Origin: Candidatus Kerfeldbacteria bacterium
Lineage (GTDB): Bacteria > Patescibacteriota > Patescibacteriia > SBBC01
Direction: 5' to 3'
Length of the DNA: 6,488 nucleotides
Assembly: GCA_903854795.1 (NCBI GenBank)
Contig: CAINXF010000104.1
Coordinates: 1 to 6,488, forward strand
Made by a program: the position numbers and the translations under genes. The number at the start of each line of letters is the position of its first letter. Position 1 is the first letter of the stretch. Below are positions 4,466-6,488 of the stretch, in pieces. The notes beneath the pieces are model-generated. The model saw nothing but the letters and a program-made list of their open reading frames with translations, was not told the DNA's origin and did no database searches.

Positions 4466-6478
4466 ATGAACGGCACTGACACGACCTCGCGACGACGGAC
4501 ACGGTGGCTCTTGGTGCTCGCGAGCGGCTTGGTACTTTTTGTCGAGCTGTCGCTCATCCGTTGGGCCGGCGCGAACGTCGTATACCTCTCGTACTTCACG
4601 AACTTCATCCTGCTCGGGAGCTTCCTCGGCATCGGCCTTGGGTTCCTCGTCGTCGATAAGAAGCCGTTATTGATGATAGGCGCGTTCCTGCTCGCGCTGT
4701 TCGTCGTCCTCATCCACGTGTTCCCGGTCGAGGTCCAGCGCGACTACTCGTCGATCCTGTTTTTCGGTCAAACGCTGACGCTCACCGGCTTTCCAGTATG
4801 GTTGACGCTGCCGACGATATTCATGTTCGTCGCGGCGATCTTCGCGTGCCTCGGCCAGACCGTGGGCCAGTTGTTTCGTAGGCTACCGTCGCTCGAAGCG
4901 TACCGGTTCGATCTTATCGGCAGCATGTGCGGGATCGTGCTGTTTTCGTTCGTATCGTTCGCGGGGCTGCCACCGATCGCGTGGGGTGCCGTGGTCGTCG
5001 CAGGTTTCCTCATACTCATGCCACGGTCGCAGCGCCGCATCGTGGCTTTGCCGATGCTCGCGCTCATAGTGGTCCTCGCGTTCGAGTCGGTGCAGCCGAT
5101 GACGTGGTGGTCGGCATACTACAAGGTCACATCACATAATCAGTACCAGCCGAACGCCCGCACGATGATCCGGTCGTTCGATGTGAACGGCATCCCGCAC
5201 CAGGAGATCCTGTCTGCGGCACTCACGAAGAAGTATTCGACATTCTATCGCATACCGTTCGCGCGGTACGGCGCGACTGCGCCGAAGGATGTTCTTGTCG
5301 TCGGTGCGGGGACCGGTACGGACGTCGCCGTGGCGCTCGCCTCGGGTGCGGAACGTGTCGATGCCGTCGAGATCGATGCGACGCTCGCGAAACTTGGGCG
5401 TCGGTTCAACCCTGACAAACCGTACGACGATCCGCGCGTGCATCTTCACATCACTGACGGTCGCGCGTTCCTCGAGCAGACGAAGGAGCAGTACGACATG
5501 ATCGTGTTCGCGCTGCCGGACTCACTCACGATCGTGTCGGGGCAGTCATCGCTCCGGCTCGAGAGTTACATGTTCACGCAACAGGCGTTCGCGGCGGCCG
5601 CACGCCACCTGAAGCCGAACGGCGTGTTCGCGCTCTATAATTTCTATCGTGCGCCGTGGCTCATCGATCGGCTCAATGCGACCGTCATCGCGGTGTTCGG
5701 CCATGGGGCGTGCATCGAGAATCCCGGTGATGACCCCAACTTCGCCGTGTTGACGGTCGGTAGCGTAGTCGGACGGATCAGTTGTCCGGCGTCGTGGACG
5801 ACCGCGGATACTACTATTAAGCCCGCGACGGACCGTTACCCGTTCTTGTACTTGCAGCGGCCTGGTATACCGTCCTTCTACCTCGTGACGATCCTGACGA
5901 TCCTCGGGATCGCCGCACTCGCGTTCCGCGCGACCGGCGCACGCCTCGCCCGCATACGGCCGTACCTCGACCTGTTCTGGATGGGCGCGGCGTTCCTGCT
6001 CCTCGAGACGATGAACATCGTGCACTTTGCCCTGCTCTTCGGTACGACGTGGTTCGTCAACGCGCTCGTGTTCGCCGGCATCCTGTTGATCGTGTTCCTG
6101 ACGGTCACGCTGCGGCGTAAGCTGCACATCACGCGGTATTGGCCGTGGTACCTCGCGCTGTTCGCGTCGCTGTTGCCTGCGTTGCTCGTGCCTGACGCGT
6201 GGCTCCTGCGGTTGGACGGCGTCATGCGTGCAGTCGTCGCGATCGCGATCTCGTTCGTGCCGGTCATGCTCGCGAACTGCATCTTCGCCGCGCGGCTCAA
6301 TGAGAGCGAATCGTCGACCGACGCGTTCGCCGCGAACCTGATCGGTTCGCTCGTCGGGGGACTTCTCGAGTACATTTCCCTCATGGTCGGCTACAACGGC
6401 CTCATTATCGCCGTCGGCGTGCTCTATGCGATCGCGTTGTTGACGCTCCGCCGTCGAATTATGATAGTAGCGAAGTAA
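4466..6478 (+). CDS. Polytopic membrane protein with spermidine-synthase-like SAM-binding domain
   Basis: The 670-residue protein has three parts. About seven membrane segments (near 14-33, 39-62, 67-86, 111-134, 145-170, 173-184, 191-206) are followed by a soluble Rossmann domain (about 215-465) and about seven more segments (near 471-487, 501-526, 528-547, 558-575, 586-608 and two in 621-661). The soluble part has SAM-type motifs: GAGTG (280-284), acidic VEID (301-304), TDGRAF (330-335) and YDMIVFALPDS (343-353). This arrangement matches bacterial membrane proteins annotated as spermidine synthase-like. In true aminopropyltransferases the last motif carries a catalytic Asp in a DSxD pattern. 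Here the first Asp position is A349 and only D352 remains, so polyamine synthesis is doubtful; a membrane-associated methyltransferase or an unknown small-molecule role is equally possible. A conserved segment, GAAFLLLETMNI...FGTTWFVNAL (507-534), is typical of the family. The start is chosen for length and the basic N-terminus before the first helix. Confidence 0.88.
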   Translation: MNGTDTTSRRRTRWLLVLASGLVLFVELSLIRWAGANVVYLSYFTNFILLGSFLGIGLGFLVVDKKPLLMIGAFLLALFVVLIHVFPVEVQRDYSSILFFGQTLTLTGFPVWLTLPTIFMFVAAIFACLGQTVGQLFRRLPSLEAYRFDLIGSMCGIVLFSFVSFAGLPPIAWGAVVVAGFLILMPRSQRRIVALPMLALIVVLAFESVQPMTWWSAYYKVTSHNQYQPNARTMIRSFDVNGIPHQEILSAALTKKYSTFYRIPFARYGATAPKDVLVVGAGTGTDVAVALASGAERVDAVEIDATLAKLGRRFNPDKPYDDPRVHLHITDGRAFLEQTKEQYDMIVFALPDSLTIVSGQSSLRLESYMFTQQAFAAAARHLKPNGVFALYNFYRAPWLIDRLNATVIAVFGHGACIENPGDDPNFAVLTVGSVVGRISCPASWTTADTTIKPATDRYPFLYLQRPGIPSFYLVTILTILGIAALAFRATGARLARIRPYLDLFWMGAAFLLLETMNIVHFALLFGTTWFVNALVFAGILLIVFLTVTLRRKLHITRYWPWYLALFASLLPALLVPDAWLLRLDGVMRAVVAIAISFVPVMLANCIFAARLNESESSTDAFAANLIGSLVGGLLEYISLMVGYNGLIIAVGVLYAIALLTLRRRIMIVAK

Positions 6479-6488
6479 CTATGGTCAC

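Noticed and set aside
5546..6127. A 193-codon minus-strand frame opposite the membrane protein gene
   Set aside because: The product is an Arg/Glu/His-rich shadow; the plus strand encodes a coherent set of membrane helices and SAM motifs.

Overview
The window looks like the end of a bacterial contig from a metagenome assembly. Bases 1-66 are not biological: they are a complete Illumina TruSeq P7 adapter with its index, so base 67 is where a library fragment ended. The four long genes are GC-rich (roughly 55-60% by eye) and end in TAA, TAG, TGA and TAA. That points to the standard bacterial code with TGA as stop, though one TGA is not decisive. The helicase N-terminus, the poor Shine-Dalgarno sites on most genes and the short GC-rich intergenic hairpins remind me of Parcubacteria-like (CPR) genomes. 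That is an impression from memory, not a demonstrated assignment.

Layout. 67-171 (minus) is the first 35 codons of an AT-rich winged-helix DNA-binding protein, cut off by the adapter junction, with a near-consensus promoter at 193-221. A divergent promoter at 296-324 drives a structured leader of about 150 nt and then a DEAD-box RNA helicase (479-1750, plus). A good intrinsic terminator (1788-1817) closes the helicase unit. An extended -10 promoter (1818-1846) then starts an exported serpin (1883-3154, plus). The serpin converges on a secreted six-blade NHL beta-propeller protein (3288-4247, minus) across a hairpin-rich 133-bp gap. A divergent intergenic region (4248-4465) holds a perfect 12-bp palindrome and candidate promoters. 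It separates the NHL gene from a 670-residue polytopic membrane protein with a spermidine-synthase-like SAM-binding domain (4466-6478, plus), which ends 10 bases before the window does.

How the genes relate. No two genes form a convincing operon: each appears to have its own promoter and orientation changes twice. Three consecutive products (serpin, NHL protein, membrane methyltransferase-like protein) are exported or membrane-bound, so this is a stretch of envelope functions beside an RNA-metabolism gene. I see no mobile element, CRISPR array, tRNA or rRNA, and no convincing new multi-gene system. The points most worth following are the adapter, a repeated CAAGTWCTTG motif around the truncated regulator, the helicase leader, the serpin reactive loop, the short W-G-x-L-K-x-x-Y-R tail of the NHL protein, and the loss of the catalytic Asp together with the two-half symmetry of the membrane protein.
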